Positions 26,642-39,589 of a stretch of DNA of 64,000 bases are shown one piece after another. The translations under genes were made by a program, and so were the position numbers. Position 1 is the stretch's first letter. Every line of letters begins with the position of its first letter. Source of the stretch: Chiridota heheva (Eukaryota; Echinodermata; Holothuroidea; Apodida; Chiridotidae); assembly GCA_020152595.1 (NCBI GenBank), contig JAIGNY010004486.1, forward strand, positions 1,328,001-1,392,000, in the 5' to 3' direction. The notes beneath the pieces were generated by a model. It was not told the origin of the DNA. It worked only from the letters and a program-made list of their open reading frames with translations, and did not search any database.

Positions 26642-29600
26642 GTAAGTATTAACCAATTATCATACCACACAGTGAATGAAATTTATTATAAATCATTATT
26701 TGAAATATTTCTTATTTTTTTCGTGCACTACTATGTTTTTGAGGATTTATCCTGTTTTTGTTTCTGGATTTTCTGCCTTTTCCCTCAGGATTTTCATCAG
26801 ACAGCGCACTGGGGCCTATCTCCCAGTGCGGGCAGCTTTTGGTCTTATATCTATCACTCTCCACCACCCGTGTTTTTTCATCCATCCTCCTGCATCTTTC
26901 TGCCTTCTACCCCCCTATTTTGTTATCCTTTCTCCTCTCCTTCCCTTTTCCATTGCCATGTAAGGGACCTTTTTTTGTACCTTATTTTCTGTGCTCATTT
27001 TCCCTATCCTTGATCTCTAATAGGCCTTCCTTTTTTTCTCACCCTAGACCTTACCCCATTCTTTTCCCCACTGTCCTCCGCTATTAGGGCACTTGCTGCC
27101 TCCTTTTCATCCCCTTCACTTCTGTATATATATATATATATTTTTTTTTATCATTATGGACACATCAGAAATTGAAACTTCACTTCAACCCTACAGACAT
27201 GTCCAGAAACTCCTCAAAAGGCCATCCTCCCCCCTCAGTCTCATTTCCCCTCCCATTCCTCTCCTCCCCCTCTCCTCTCCTCACAACTTCCAACCACCCC
27301 CATCCCTCCCCACCATGGCCAAATTTTATCATTGTCTCTTCCCCCAGTGATCCAGGCCTCAAAAACCTCTCCACATTTGCCCTCACTAAGGCCCTTCAGG
27401 CTATCATTGGTACCCCCGGCCATGTCAAACACCTTCAATCTGTAGACCTCCTGATCAAATGTTCCACCTCTTCCCAATCCAAACTCCTCCTAGCGGCCAC
27501 AACCCTTGCCAACACAAATGATAAAATCATCACCTCCTCCCACCGCTATCCTAATTCTTCCAGGGAGTAAGCAAGTGCCAAGATCTTTAGGGAACCCCCC
27601 TCTAGGAAATAAAAACTGAACTGACATCACAAGGCATCACTGACATCTGCCAACTTGCCCTCTCCTGCAGCAATACCATCATCCAAACCAGCACATACTT
27701 CCTCACGTTCAACTCCCCCACCCCTCCCACCTCCATACACATTAGTTACCTCAACGTCCCCATCTCCCCATACATACCCAACCCTCTCAGATAGCACAAC
27801 TGTCAAACATTCGGCCACGGGATAGACTGCCCCTCTCAAGCCGCTGTGCAAAATGTGGCTCCACCACCCATGATCAAACCAACTGTAAAAATGAACCTAA
27901 TTGCATTAACCATTCTGAAAAACACCCTGCCTCTTTCAACTTATGCCCCAAGTGGATTAGAGAAAGGAGGTCTCCAAAATAAAAAAACCTCCAAAATGTC
28001 TCCTTCCCAGAAGCCAGAAAGATTCTTGATTCCCAAACCCCGAACTAGCTAAATGCCAACATCCACACCTTCTCCAAGCTTTCTCCCACAACAACCCTAC
28101 CACCACCAACAACATTAATCACATCTTCACCCGCACTGTATCCAAGGGCATCCAGGCAGACATAGTTTGAAGGCTAGCTTTCCCACCAGGGAAAAGCCAC
28201 TTTTACCCCTACCTCACTTATTTCTGCCTCCCTCTCTACCTCTTCCACATCCTCCAACATTTTCAGGCCCTCAGATCAATACGCCACTACTCTCTCCCAT
28301 CATGGGAAAACCAGTTCAGCAACATGCCACCTCCTAAGGACCACACACCTCAACAGAGCACCTCAACAGAGCACCTCAACTCAACAAATAACCAAAGGCA
28401 ACCTTCAGAACATCCACAGATCTCCCATCAACCAACACAAACCTTCAGAACATCCACAGATCTCCCATCAACCAACACAAACCTTCCAAATTTTCCCCAA
28501 GCTTACCTTTTACCCCTCACCACTCAGGTGAGAAACACCAGGCCAACACTTTTATATGTTAGAATCGTCAATAGGTGCCAGGATCATCAAGATATTAATG
28601 AGAATAAGAGTCAAGATCTGATTTAGTTAAGGGCCATATTTATTCTGTTGATTCCGGTTGATGGGTGTATACAAGTAATATGTCAGTACAAGCAAAGCAG
28701 AACTACTGGGGGTTAAAGGGCATAAGTAAGCAAGATTTAACAAACACCAAGAGAAACTCCTCCAAAAATGAACAGAAACCAAATCTTCCCAACTCAGAAC
28801 ACCAAGCACCCAATGCCAACTCCTCAGTCACCTTACAGCAACAATGAAAATACCCCAGCCCAACTTTCTTCATCTTCAAACCTCCTGTTCATAAACTACA
28901 ATCCTTTCCAAAACATGGACGTCCGCCAGCCCCCCCCCCCATCTTCCCCCCCGGACCTGGGTCCCCCTCAGGGGCCACTGCCTCACTAATTATTTTTAAT
29001 GGCTGCTGATATCATACAATGGAACTGTTGTGGACTTTCTGCCAATTTCTAAGAACTTGCCTAGTACCATCTGCCTTCTGAAAACCTTTTTATCCTCCTC
29101 CTACTCCATCCCCTCTCAGGGGTATTCAGGACACTTTATCTCCCAGAATGCCAGAAAAGCTGCTGGTTGCTCTTCCATCTATGTCAGGAATGATATCCCT
29201 TTGAGCCTCGTCCCTATTCACTCCAACCCTCCTGCCATCTCGTGACTTTACACAAAACCATCACGACCTGTAACCTTTACATCCCAACTAAATACCCCCT
29301 CCCCCACTGACCTTGAATACCTCATCTCCCAACTCCCCGAACCTTTTATCCTAATGGGTGATGTCAATGCTCACAACCCCCTTTGGGGCTCCTTGACAGT
29401 CAGGGGTAAACACATTGAAAACTTTCTGAACCAATATAACCTCTGTCTCCTCAACAACGGCTCTCCCACTTACTTACACCTGGGAACAAGTACCTTCACC
29501 AGCATCGATCTTTCCATCTGCGACCCCTCTCTGTTTGTAGAGTTCTCGGACTGGAGAGTTCACCCTTCGCTCTGTGGAAGTAACCATTTCCCCATCTTCA

Positions 29601-32600
29601 TATCTCCTCAACACATACTTTCCCTACTAACTGGAAATTCAGCCTGCAGACTGGAATTTTTACTCCAGTTTATGCAAAATCTCCATCACCAATGGTATCC
29701 CTCTCTCCGACAACCCCGTCATTCTCTTTACTTCCTAGGTTCTGAAAATTGCTAATTTTTCTATCCCCACTTCCTCCTTCAACCCGAAGAACTTCAAACC
29801 TTGGTTCACCACTGATTGCAAAAAAGCAATATCTCTCAAAAATTAAAACCCTCCATCTCTTCAAAACCCACCCATCTCCCCAAAACCTGGATAACTTTCG
29901 TATTCTTAGAGCTAAAGCCACTTTCCAATTCTTTCGCAACCTGAAAATCGAGGCTGAGAGAAACTTTCTGAACTTCTAGTCTAACAATCAGGAAAACTAC
30001 AACCTTCTATTCAAACTCCAAGCTCTCCTCCATCTTCAAAAAATCTTGGTCCTCTCCCAAGGCCCTGATGCCATTCACTATAATCTCATCAAAAACCTTC
30101 TCAGGACTTCTCTGGACATCTTACTCAAAATTTACATCCACCTGTGGTCCTCCAAACCTTTCCCCCAACATTTAGAGAGAGGCCATCAATATTCCCATCC
30201 CTAAGCCCAACAAAGACAGAACCATTCCCAATATATTATCGCCCCATCACTCTCACCTCTACCTCTGGAAGATAATGGAGCGTGTGGTGAATTATAGACC
30301 TTGCTGGTACTTTTGAAGAACTTTCTTCTCTCCTCAAACTAGACACTTTATGTCCGTGAAGCCTTCATCAGGAACCACCACACCATTTCCATCTTCTTTG
30401 ACATCAAAAGGCCTTTGACACCACCTGGCGGTATGGTATTCTCAGAGACCTACACTCCTCCGGCCTCAGAGGTCTCCTTCCAATCTTCCTCCAGAACTAT
30501 CTCTATTCTCGCTATTTCAGGGTGCATATTAGTAACAACTACTCACAAAGGTATACCCAGCACCTGGGTGTCCCTCAAGAAGCATCCTCTTTCCAACTCT
30601 TTTTAACCTGAAAATCAACAGCATCACCGAAGCTTTCTCGCTAACATCAAGTGTTCTCTCTATGTTGATGATTTTGCTATTTTCTTGTCCTCCCCATACT
30701 TCCAAACCTTCCAAATTAATCTTCAAAATGCCTGGACAACTAAGCTCACTAGAGTGACACCAATGGCTTTAATTTCTCAAAAGACAAAACTGTTTTCATT
30801 TATTTCAACAACAGCAACTCTTTCTTTCTTTGTCCCAATCTCCGTCTCAAAGATTCCATCATTCCCAGTAAGGAAAGTTTTTGTTTCCGTGGAATCACTC
30901 AATTCTAAGCTCTCTTACCTTCCTCACATCAACATCCTCAAAACCAACTGTTACAAAACCCTCAGTCTTCTCAAGGTCCTCTCCAACACATACTGGAAAG
31001 CCAATTGTCTCACCTTGCTCACCCTTTATATTTCTCCCTTCTCAGATCATTGCTGGACTACGACAATTTATCTACGGCTCTGCCCGCAAATGTTACTTGA
31101 GACACCTGGAGGTCATTGAAAACACTGCCCTAAGGATCTGCCTGGGTGTCATCCAAACCACCCTATTGCCAGTCTTCACGTAGAAGCCAATGAACTCCCC
31201 CTTGACCTGAAGTGCACAAAGGCTGGTCTCTCGTTTGCTTTTCGCATCCTCACTGACCCACGGAACCCTTGTTTCCATTCTACCTGCTCTCCTTCCTTTA
31301 CTAACCTCTTCAATTCAACAAATGCATTCCTCCACCGTTGGGTATCCGGATGCATTCCCATCTTCCCAAAGCCAACATTAATATTTTCTCTTTAGCCATG
31401 CACACTACCCCTCCCACTCCCACCTGGATTATACCTCCTCCAAGTCTTCCAAGGCCTCACCTCCTACATGAAAGCTCTTCATAACCCTGCCTTTTTTTTG
31501 CTCCAAATACTGCCAACTCAGTAGACACTTCCACGACTACTCCTTCCTCTTCACAGTTCCAATGGGAATGCTCCTCTGCAGCCTTCGCCTCCTGTCCTGG
31601 TTTCACCCTTTTTTCAAGATTACCAGATAAAGCTACCATCTATTCTGCTGAAGCAAAGGCTACCCTCCTAGCTTTAAACTTTGCAGAACTTCCTTCTGTC
31701 CCCGCTTCGTCATTTCTCTAACTCCAAAATCAGTTCTCACAGGTACCCTTAACATGCTCTGTATAATCCACTTATCTTACAAATCTTAAACAAAATTACT
31801 ATCTTTCTTCCTCGGGGAAGAAAATCATCTTCTTCTGGAATCCACAGCCACGTCGGTATCCTTGGAGACGAAAGGACCGACAGAGCAGCCAACAACGTTC
31901 TGATCAACCATATTTCTCCAATCCTTGTGCCACACTCTTGACTTTCACCGCAACCATTTCCAGGTACCTCAGGAAGACCTGGCATGACTCCTGGAATCTT
32001 AAGACTAGTAACAAACTCCACACTATCAATCCCAAAGTAGGGGACCAACCCTCCCTTACACAGTCACAATCGTAGAGAGGACATTGTCACCATCCGCATA
32101 CGTCTTGATCATTCCTTTCTCACCCACTCCAACCTCTTAGCAGGCTTTCCAAACCTCTCTGCCCTACTTGCAACACTGCTCTTCTTGATCAAACATATCC
32201 TCTTAAACTATGCTTTATACCTCAACTCCAGATCACTCCTTTCCTCCTCCACTTCAATGTTCTGAGATTCACAAGAGATTACCATCACTATGTACTGACA
32301 CAATTAGACATGTGAAATAATCATCTTATAATTTGATCTGAGTTGAGATATTTCTCGAATAGATGTGTATGTGAATATTGCACATGTATGTGATATTCTT
32401 TTCTTGCTGAAATTGATCAACTAAACTAGAACTTCAATAAAGTAGTAGCTCATCATATAATTTGGGGTGGATATAAGCTTGTTTTTGTGAGTGGCTTGTT
32501 AATTTGAGTAGACTGGGGTTGTTAGGAATACACGTCAGCAGGTTAGTGCTGTCAGATGTGGGGGCAGGGGAAGGGGTGGGGGGGGGAGGGAGTGCTTACT

Positions 32601-35600
32601 TCAAGCTTACTTCACTAAACTCTATATAGCAATTACTACTATAGATGACAAGGAATTCTGTAAATTCCCTAACCCTAAAGCAAGCAGAAAGACCAAAGTT
32701 AATGTTATTGTCAGTATATCATATTTCTGTTGATGAATCTGTTTATAGGGAAAATTAACACAAAAGCTATCTGTGTGGTTAGAAGCCATTTATGACTGAA
32801 TGTAACATTCATAAACAGATAAAAGTCATTGATGCTCTAGCCTTTTATAATTTTACTCATACTGAGGATGTTAAATTTGAACAAATACTTATAATAATGG
32901 TCTTTTATTTTTAACAGAGAGAGGGATTTTCACCATACAACAAGATCTACGAGTTTGAATATGAGCTGTTTAACCAGAAATGTCCAATGGTGATGACATC
33001 AGTATCAGGGCACCTGATGAATTATGCATTCACTGCTGCTTATAAGAGTTGGTAAGCTCATGAACTGCTTTGTTGTGACATCTAGAATGAGCATAAAATG
33101 ATGAGGATACTAGTTTATTAAAGGCTCCACATAACAGACAGTGTAGACAATTTAAAGAAATGTAATAGATTTTTATCAAGTTTGACTAATGGTAATGACA
33201 TTTTATTTGTAGGTATAACCTCTGCATTTTGCTATATTTAGATACCTTAAATTTCTTTACTGTCTGGAATCAGTAAAGCTCTTATTTTGGGGTAGGAGGC
33301 AGGCTAGTACTGATCATCACAGCAGGCTAGTACTGATCATCACAGCAGGCTAGTACTGATCATCACAGCAGGCTAGTACTGATCATCACAGCAGGCTAGT
33401 ACTGATCATCACAGCAGGCTAGTACTGATCATCACAGCAGGCTAGTACTGATCATCACAACAGGCTAGTACTGATCATCACAGCAGGCAGTACTGATCAT
33501 CACAGCAGGCTACTGATCATCACAGCAGGCTAGTACTGATCATCACAGCAGGCTAGTACTGATCATCACAGCAGGCTAGTACTGATCATCACAGCAGGCT
33601 AGTACTGATCATCACAACAGGCTAGTACTGATCATCACAGCAGGCTAGTACTGATCATCACAACAGGCTAGTACTGATCATCACAGCAGGCTAGTACTGA
33701 TCATCACAGCAGAGGTGATTGGAACAAATCAAATAAATTTGTCTTACACAAGAACACACCACTGCAGATTGTTATTTGCTCAGTTTCTTGCTGCAATATG
33801 TTCCTGAGCATTAAAAGTGTTGTCGTGTTATATATACTGCCTTACTTACACCTTACATTTTTGAAACGTAAATTTTACCCTTCAGTCTTACTAACACATT
33901 TTTGGACAAATCAAAACATTTTATGCAAACATTTTCTGAAGGTAATGCTTGTGTTCTTTGCAGTTCTAAATCATACAAAAAGTGGATCCATCTGAGGGCT
34001 TTTTGACTTGCAACGAACAATTTTAATTCCTCTCTACTTTGAGAGGGGTAAATTTCAGTTTAGATCCTTCTCTTAAAGTATTAGTTTAGTGGTCAAGCAA
34101 GTTTATCTTAAATGAAAGAGGACTTTAATAGAAACAAAATGGTAAAGAAACTACTTTGATATCTTATTTTGTTAATGAAATATTCATTGTTTAAAGCTTT
34201 ATCATTTCTAAGAAGAAGTGACTGGTGTAACAAGTCTACTATGGAAGGTTGGTGCCCTCATCCTCCCATTCTTAATGTATTTTAAAGGAAATGTATTTAA
34301 CTTTTTTACTATTTAAATTATTTTTCATCAAACTTTCTTCAAATGGTAAATTATAATTACCTTTCTAGATTCTCTGACTACTTTCCCTGACATTCCCAAT
34401 GGTTTGTAAGACATAAAACCACAGGACAAAATATTATATAATACATAAAAGACTTTAAGGAATCTGACGTTATGATGTCACAACTAGTCTGATTTCAATC
34501 GTTTCTATACAGATGACACCAAACTTTAAACTTAAATAAGATTGTTGAAATCCATTTTGTTTCTTGTGAAGTCCTAATTCATGTAAACTGAAATTGCTTG
34601 ACCTCCTTTAAGCTGGAACTATTCTGGAATTTCCAGAAGTGACCACACCCACCCACTTCTGTTTTTGCACAATGCTTCTTTGTACTTATATGCAAATTTA
34701 CACTGATTGGTATGTGGTAATAGTACTGTTAGTGTTTTGTGCCATAATAAGTAACATTTTTCTTTTCCAGGAAAAGCTGCAATCCAGTGGCTTTGTTTGA
34801 TGCAGCCATTCACAAAGTTTGCCCAGATGACTACAAGAACATTAAGGTAAGTGTAAAATCCTAGCATAGGGGTACAACTTTTGGCAAAATGTGTTTCTTG
34901 TAATACAATTTTATTCAGTTCTTAAAGTAACTGAACATTTCAAAAAAAAATTGATGATGTTATAAATTTGTTTTAGATAATTGCAACTAATAATATTCTT
35001 CTTAAATTTTTGTCCTAAAGATTAAATCTTATTCAAAGAATACAAAAATAGTATAATTTAAAATAATAATGAAAGAAATGCATGGCAAACATACTTCTCT
35101 AAATAGCAAATTACTGCTATTTCAAGATTTTTCCAAAGCAAGTCACAGAAATAGACATGGAATGGATGATGAGAGGTGGCATGTTCAAGCCTTTTAGTTC
35201 AACTGGTGCAGCTGGTACTATTGCATGGGCCTATACAGCTGCAGTGCCAGTTGAAAAAGTATATAACTGGAAGGAAGGGAATATTGCATGGTTATTGACA
35301 TGAGATGATTTATGCAAACTTTATCTGTGATTATGGAGGACTGTATAAGTCCTGTGGATGCCTAGGATTTATGTATAAAACCTGTGGATGCCTATAGGAT
35401 GTATGAATAGGTCCTGTGGATGCCTAGGATTTATTGTATAAGTCCTGTGGATGCCTATGATTTATGTATAAGTCCTGTGGATGCCTAGGATTTATGTATA
35501 AGTCCTGTGGATGCCTAGGATTTATGTATAAGTCCTGTGGATGCCTAGGATTTATGTATAAGTCCTGTAGATGCCTAGGATTTATGTATAAGTCCTGTAG

Positions 35601-38600
35601 ATGCCTAGGATTTATGTATAAGTCCTGTGGATGCCTAGGATTTATTGTATAAGTCCTGTGGATGCCTATAGGATGTATGTATAGGTCCTGTAGATGCCTA
35701 GGATTTATGTATAAGTCCTGTGGATGCCTAGGATTTATATATAAGTCCTGTAGATGCCTAGGATTTATGTATAAGTCCTGTAGATGCCTAGGATTTATGT
35801 ATAAGTTCTGTGGATGCCTAGGATTTATGTATAAGTCCTGTGGATGCCTAGGATTTATGTATAAGTCCTGTGGATGCCTAGGATTTATGTATAAGTCCTG
35901 TGGATGCCTAGGATTTATGTATAAGTCCTGTGGATGCCTAGGATTTATTGTATAAGTCCTGTGGATGCCTATAGGATGTATGTATAGGTCCTGTAGATGC
36001 CTAGGATTTATGTATAAGTCCTGTGGATGCCTAGGATTTATATATAAGTCCTGTAGATGCCTAGGATTTATGTATAAGTCCTGTAGATGCCTATAGGATG
36101 TACTGTATGTATAAGTCCTGTAGATGCCTAGGATTTATGTATAAGTCCTGTGGATGCCTATGATTTATGTATAAGTCCTGTGGATGCCTAGGATTTATGT
36201 ATAAGTCCTGTGGATGCCTAGGATTTATGTATAAGTCCTGTGGATGCCTAGGATTTATGTATAAGTCCTGTGGATGCCTAGGATTTATTGTATAAGTCCT
36301 GTGGATGCCTAGGATTTATGTATAGGTCCTGTAGATGCCTAGGATTTATGTATAAGTCCTGTGGATGCCTAGGATTTATGTATAAGTCCTGTGGATGCCT
36401 AGGATTTATGTATAAGTCCTGTGGATGCCTAGGATTTATGTATAAGTCCTGTGGATGCCTAGGATTTATGTATAAGTCCTGTGGATGCCTAGGATTTATG
36501 TATAAGTCCTGTGGATGCCTAGGATTTATGTATAAGTCCTGTGGATGCCTAGGATTTATGTATAAGTCTTGTGGATGCCTAGGATTTATGTATAAGTCCT
36601 GTGGATGCCTATGATTTATGTATAAGTCCTGTGGATGCCTATAGGATGTACTGTATGTATAAGTCCTGTGGATGCCTAGGATTTATGTATAAGTCCTGTG
36701 GATGCCTGGGATTTGTATGTATAAGTTCTGTGGATGCCTAGGATTTATGTATAAGTCCTGTGGATGCCTAGGATTTATTGTATAAGTCCTGTAGATGCCT
36801 ATAGGATGTACTGTATGTATAAGTTCTGTGGATGCCTAGGATTTATGTATAAGTCCTGTGGATGCCTAGGATTTATGTATAAGTCCTGTGGATGCCTAGG
36901 ATTTATGTATAAGTCCTGTGGAAGCCTAGGATTTATGTATAAGTCCTGTGGATGCCTAGGATGTATGTATAAGTCCTGTGGATGCCTAGGATTTATTGTA
37001 TAAGTCCTGTGGATGCCTATGATTTATGTATTAGTCCTGTGGATGCCTAGGATGTATGTATAAGTCCTGTGGATGCCTAGGATTTATTGTATAAGTCCTG
37101 TGGATGCCTATGATTTATGTATAAGTCCTGTGGATGCCTAGGATTTATGTATAAGTCCTGTGGATGCCTAGGATGTATGTATAAGTCCTGTAGATGCCTA
37201 GGATTTATGTATAAGTCCTGTGGATGCCTAGGATTTATGTATAAGTCCTGTGGATGCCTAGGATTTATGTATAAGTCCTGTGGATGCCTAGGATTTATTG
37301 TATAAGTCCTGTGGATGCCTAGGATTTATGTATAAGTCCTGTGGATGCCTAGGATTTATGTATAAGTCCTGTGGATGCCTAGGATTTATGTATAAGTCCT
37401 GTGGATGCCTAGGATTTATGTATAAGTCCTGTGGATGCCTAGGATGTACTTATGTATAAGTCTTGTGGATGCCTAGAATTTAGGATTTATGTATAAGTCC
37501 TGTGGATGCCTAGGATTTATGTATAATCATGTGGATGCCTAGGATTTATGTATAAGTCCTGTGGATGCCTAGGATTTATGTATAAGTCCTGTGGATGCCT
37601 AGGATTTATGTATAAGTCCTGTGGATGCCTAGGATTTATGTATAAGTCCTGTGGATGCCTAGGATTTATGTATAGGTCCTGTGGATGCCTAGGATTTATG
37701 TATAAGTCCTGTGGATGCCTAGGATTTATGTATAAGTCCTGTGGATGCCTAGGATTTATGTATAAGTCCTGTGGATGCCTAGGATTTATTAACAAATTGA
37801 AACAAGTTTTAAATTTAAAGTATAGTGTATTCTAAAGTTCTGGAAATGGCATTTGAAGTTTTTGAGTTATGGGGAAGCTAAAAATGAGGGTTTTACAATC
37901 ATTGACAAAATTAGTGATGTATGAAGAGGACAAAACTGAAATGTTATACTTGATGATATTTTTCTTTGATTTTAGTCTTTAAAATGATGAATTTCTTTTC
38001 CAGATTCCAACTTAAAATTGATTTGGGGTACATATGGCCAACATCCCCAAATTTGTTAGAATCAGCTGCTTAGAGCTGAAAAAATGATCTACAGTTCTGG
38101 CGGTAATAACCACAAGAAAATTAGGAATTCGCAGGATGATTTTTTTTAAAGAGATTTCTTGAGTGAACAACATCAGTATGTGGTAAATATGTGCTCTAAA
38201 AATGTCCCCCATGTAATTGTGCGATTAAAAGTACATTAAATTGTGAAAGAGGGAAGTATACAAAGATGTATTCACTACATCAATATAATTTCTGTCTCAA
38301 TTTTCTCAGGAAGATTTTTGACACCTTTGTTTAGAACCATGGAAAATTTTATAATTAATTCCAACTCTGCTCATGGCCAACATCCCCAAACTTGTTAAAA
38401 TCAGCAGCTCTCATTTGAGCAAATGTAGTAAGTAGTTCATGATTGAGAAATCAGCAGCTCTCCTTTGAGCTAATGTAGTAAGTAGTTCATGATAAAGAAA
38501 TCAACAGCTCTCCTTTGAGCTAATGTAGTAAGTAGTACATGATTAAGAAATCAGCAGCTCTCCTTTGAGCTAATGTAATAAGTAGTTCATGATTAAGAAA

Positions 38601-39503
38601 TTAGCAGCTCTCCTTTGAGCTAATGCAGTAAGTAGTACATGATTAAGAAATCAGCAGCTCTCCTTTGAGAAAATGTAATAAGTAGTACATGATTAAAAAA
38701 TCAGCAGCTCTCCTTTGAGCAAATGTAGTAAGTAGTACATGATTAAGAAATCAGCAGCTCTCCTTTGAGCTAATGTAGTAAGTAGTACATGATTAAGAAA
38801 TCAGCAGCTCTCCTTTAAGCAAATGTAGTAAGTAGTACATGATTAAGAAATCAGCAGCTCTCCTTTGAGCTAATGTAGTAAGTAGTACATGATTAAGAAA
38901 TCAGCAGCTCTCCTTTGAGCAAATGTAGTAAGTAGTACATGATTAAGAAATCAGCAGCTCTCCTTTGAGCAAATGTAGTAAGTAGTACATGATTAAGAAA
39001 TCAGCAGCTCTCCTTTGAGCAAATGTAGTAAGTAGTACATGATTAAGAAATCAAGGATTCATGTAAGGAAATGGATAGGTACATACACCATACATCAGAA
39101 GTATGTAAATTAACACAGACAAATTCTCAAAGAGGTAAAATTTTCATATTTTATCCACTTTTTCAAGGATTGCTTTTTGTTATTTCCTTCGTTTTTGCTT
39201 TTGATTTTTTAAGCCATTTCCGACTGGTTAGCTCAATTGGTAGAGCACCAGCTTATCAGCCGGTAGGTCTTGGGTTAAACTCGGTTGAGTCATACCAAAA
39301 CATTAAAATGGAACCTGTAGCCCTCTCGCCTGGTGCTCAGCATAAGAGATTGGAGCAGGGTAATAGGACATGTGTGGCTGCTGCTACTTGTGCCTCCAAA
39401 GTTTCCATTGTAAAGCGCTTTGAGTTTGCATTGCACGTAGAAAAGCTCTAAATAAGAATTATGTATTATTAAAATTTTTCTATTATATTATCACTATTAA
39501 TTA

Positions 39504-39589
<86 letters not shown>

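Larger units (their letters stand above)
26785..32290 (+). mobile_element. I-clade-like non-LTR retrotransposon in TOP3A intron 1, degraded
   Basis: The sense strand is C-rich, unlike its surroundings. A gag-like ORF1 relic ends in zinc knuckles: a CX2CX4HX4C at 27845-27886 and a second Cys/His cluster from 27902. ORF2 relics follow in order. The AP endonuclease has WNCCGL (29020), [12 protein letters not shown] (29357) and SNHFPI (29579; the usual SDH has Asn for Asp). The reverse transcriptase has FFDIK (30394, then a frameshift) and an intact YVDD (30661-30672). The RNase H domain has SAEAKA (about 31640) and [14 protein letters not shown] (31849). Gag knuckles plus endonuclease, RT and RNase H point to the I group. 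Many stops and shifts make it inactive. Both boundaries are approximate, and the 3' tail seen in the other copies is missing. Confidence 0.82.

Noticed and set aside
26676-27087. Open frames downstream of TOP3A exon 1 with hydrophobic sequence
   Set aside because: They read through the donor GTAAGT at 26642 into intron and the pyrimidine-rich LINE 5' region. No domain is visible.
35464-37835. Cys-rich repeat proteins ([10 protein letters not shown] units)
   Set aside because: The 30-bp unit is a multiple of three, so the frame stays open by construction. The opposite strand is equally open and frames break at each variant unit.
39218-39290. Functional tRNA gene
   Set aside because: The A box is good, but the B box has a change from GTTCRA, the anticodon arm pairs poorly, and a SINE-like body and microsatellite tail follow.
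39071-39451. 126-codon open frame in TOP3A intron 3
   Set aside because: It runs through the SINE head and tail and has no protein-family features.
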